Of a stretch of 6,428 bases of DNA, positions 5,839-6,428 are shown piece after piece. This DNA comes from Rickettsia typhi (lineage in GTDB: Bacteria; Pseudomonadota; Alphaproteobacteria; Rickettsiales; Deianiraeaceae): NCBI GenBank assembly GCA_945878495.1, contig CAMCTP010000048.1, positions 1-6,428 on the forward strand, given 5' to 3'. The notes beneath the pieces are model-generated. The model saw nothing but the letters and a program-made list of their open reading frames with translations. It was not told the DNA's origin and ran no database searches. Every line of letters begins with the position of its first letter. Position 1 is the first letter of the stretch. Both the position numbers and the translations under genes were made by a program.

Positions 5839-6428
5839 ATGATAATCATAGCTCTGCTATCAATTTTAGGATTTATCGCAGGATTTTTGCTTGCGAAAAC
5901 TAAATGCGAAAACTACTACCGCCCACAAATACAAGATCTAAAAAATAATCAAACATCCAAAATTATAGAAATAGAAAACCTAAAAAACAAACTACTTCTA
6001 ACGGAGCAAATCGCTGGTGAATCCAAAAAAATCATGTCGACTGAATTTGAAAATCTTGCAAACAAAATATTCGATCAAAAAAGTGAGGTGTTCAAAAAAC
6101 AATCAAACGAAAATATCACTCAAATTCTATCCCCACTGCAGGATAAAATTAAAGACTTTAAACTTGCATTTGAAGATAAAATATACAAACAATCTCAAGA
6201 GCAAATATCGTTAAAAGAAGAAATTAAGCGAATTGTCAATACAAATCAGGAAATGGTAAAAGCTGCCGAAAACCTAACGACAGCCCTAAAAGGCGATTCC
6301 AAACAACAGGGCGACTGGGGGGAACAGGTATTAGAAACTATTCTTGAGAATTCAGGACTACAAAAAGGAATAAATTACCATACCCAACATAACACAAAAG
6401 ACGAAGATGGGTCAAATCTTCGACCTGA
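5839..6428 (+). CDS. rmuC: DNA recombination protein RmuC, N-terminal part, cut by the window edge
   Basis: RmuC proteins are membrane-anchored, nuclease-like proteins linked to limiting inversions at short inverted repeats. From ATG 5839 the window gives 196 codons. An N-terminal membrane helix (about 2-19, IIIALLSILGFIAGFLLA) is followed by a long charged coiled-coil region (about 30-145). Then comes the start of the conserved core: ALKGDSKQQGDWGEQVLE (149-166), ILENSGLQKGINY (168-180) and DEDGSNLRP (188-196), all typical of the family. The catalytic part lies beyond the window. An in-frame ATG at 5758 would add 27 residues (starting MRKNSLKVKICLQ) before the helix. I prefer 5839 because RmuC proteins normally begin directly with the helix and because 5758 leaves only 22 nt for divergent promoters. 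The extension is nevertheless free of stops, so 5758 cannot be excluded. No Shine-Dalgarno is seen at either start. Confidence 0.93.
   Translation, partial: MIIIALLSILGFIAGFLLAKTKCENYYRPQIQDLKNNQTSKIIEIENLKNKLLLTEQIAGESKKIMSTEFENLANKIFDQKSEVFKKQSNENITQILSPLQDKIKDFKLAFEDKIYKQSQEQISLKEEIKRIVNTNQEMVKAAENLTTALKGDSKQQGDWGEQVLETILENSGLQKGINYHTQHNTKDEDGSNLRP

Noticed and set aside
6017..6214. 65-residue plus-strand open frame in rmuC
   Set aside because: A lysine-rich shadow in another frame of the RmuC coiled-coil region, where the rmuC frame continues without a break.

Overview
The window is strongly AT-rich and reads like the chromosome of a host-associated alphaproteobacterium. Rickettsiales or a similarly reduced lineage fits best. 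This is inferred from recalled family sequences and was not searched: the NuoI closely follows the alphaproteobacterial/mitochondrial pattern, the HemB has the aspartate-rich (non-zinc) metal site usual in alphaproteobacteria, and the genes are tightly packed with long A/T runs. No rRNA, tRNA, insertion sequence, CRISPR array, phage gene or plasmid gene was seen.

Layout. (1) Positions 1-265, minus strand: the N-terminal part of an unrecognised protein that runs off the left edge. (2) Positions 266-416: a divergent intergenic region with a good candidate sigma-70 promoter facing right. (3) Positions 417-5413, plus strand: a compact row of genes, probably cotranscribed at least in part. It holds nuoI (complex I subunit with two 4Fe-4S clusters), a membrane-anchored protein of unknown function, hemB (porphobilinogen synthase), a large cysteine-rich protein with a type IV prepilin leader, and a DUF6492-like (glycosyltransferase-like) gene split by one in-frame TGA. 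The junctions are -1, -8, +34 and +4 nt. (4) Positions 5400-5735, minus strand: a small helical protein of unknown function that overlaps the end of the split gene tail to tail. (5) From about 5758 or 5839 to the right edge, plus strand: the N-terminal part of RmuC, which runs out of the window.

How the genes fit together. nuoI and hemB are both linked to aerobic respiration: HemB feeds the heme needed by cytochromes, and NuoI carries electrons inside NADH dehydrogenase. The gene between them overlaps both and is probably cotranslated, but its role is unknown. The prepilin-like gene and the DUF6492-like gene appear unrelated to respiration; both encode exported proteins and lie only 4 nt apart. 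rmuC is a housekeeping gene linked to DNA recombination and maintenance.

Most notable points: the in-frame TGA in the DUF6492-like gene, with evidence in the window against a general TGA=Trp code; the signal peptide on that protein; the unusually long 12-cysteine prepilin-like protein without any pilus machinery nearby; the derived allosteric position in HemB; and the crowded divergent promoter region before rmuC. I found no clear undescribed multi-gene system here.
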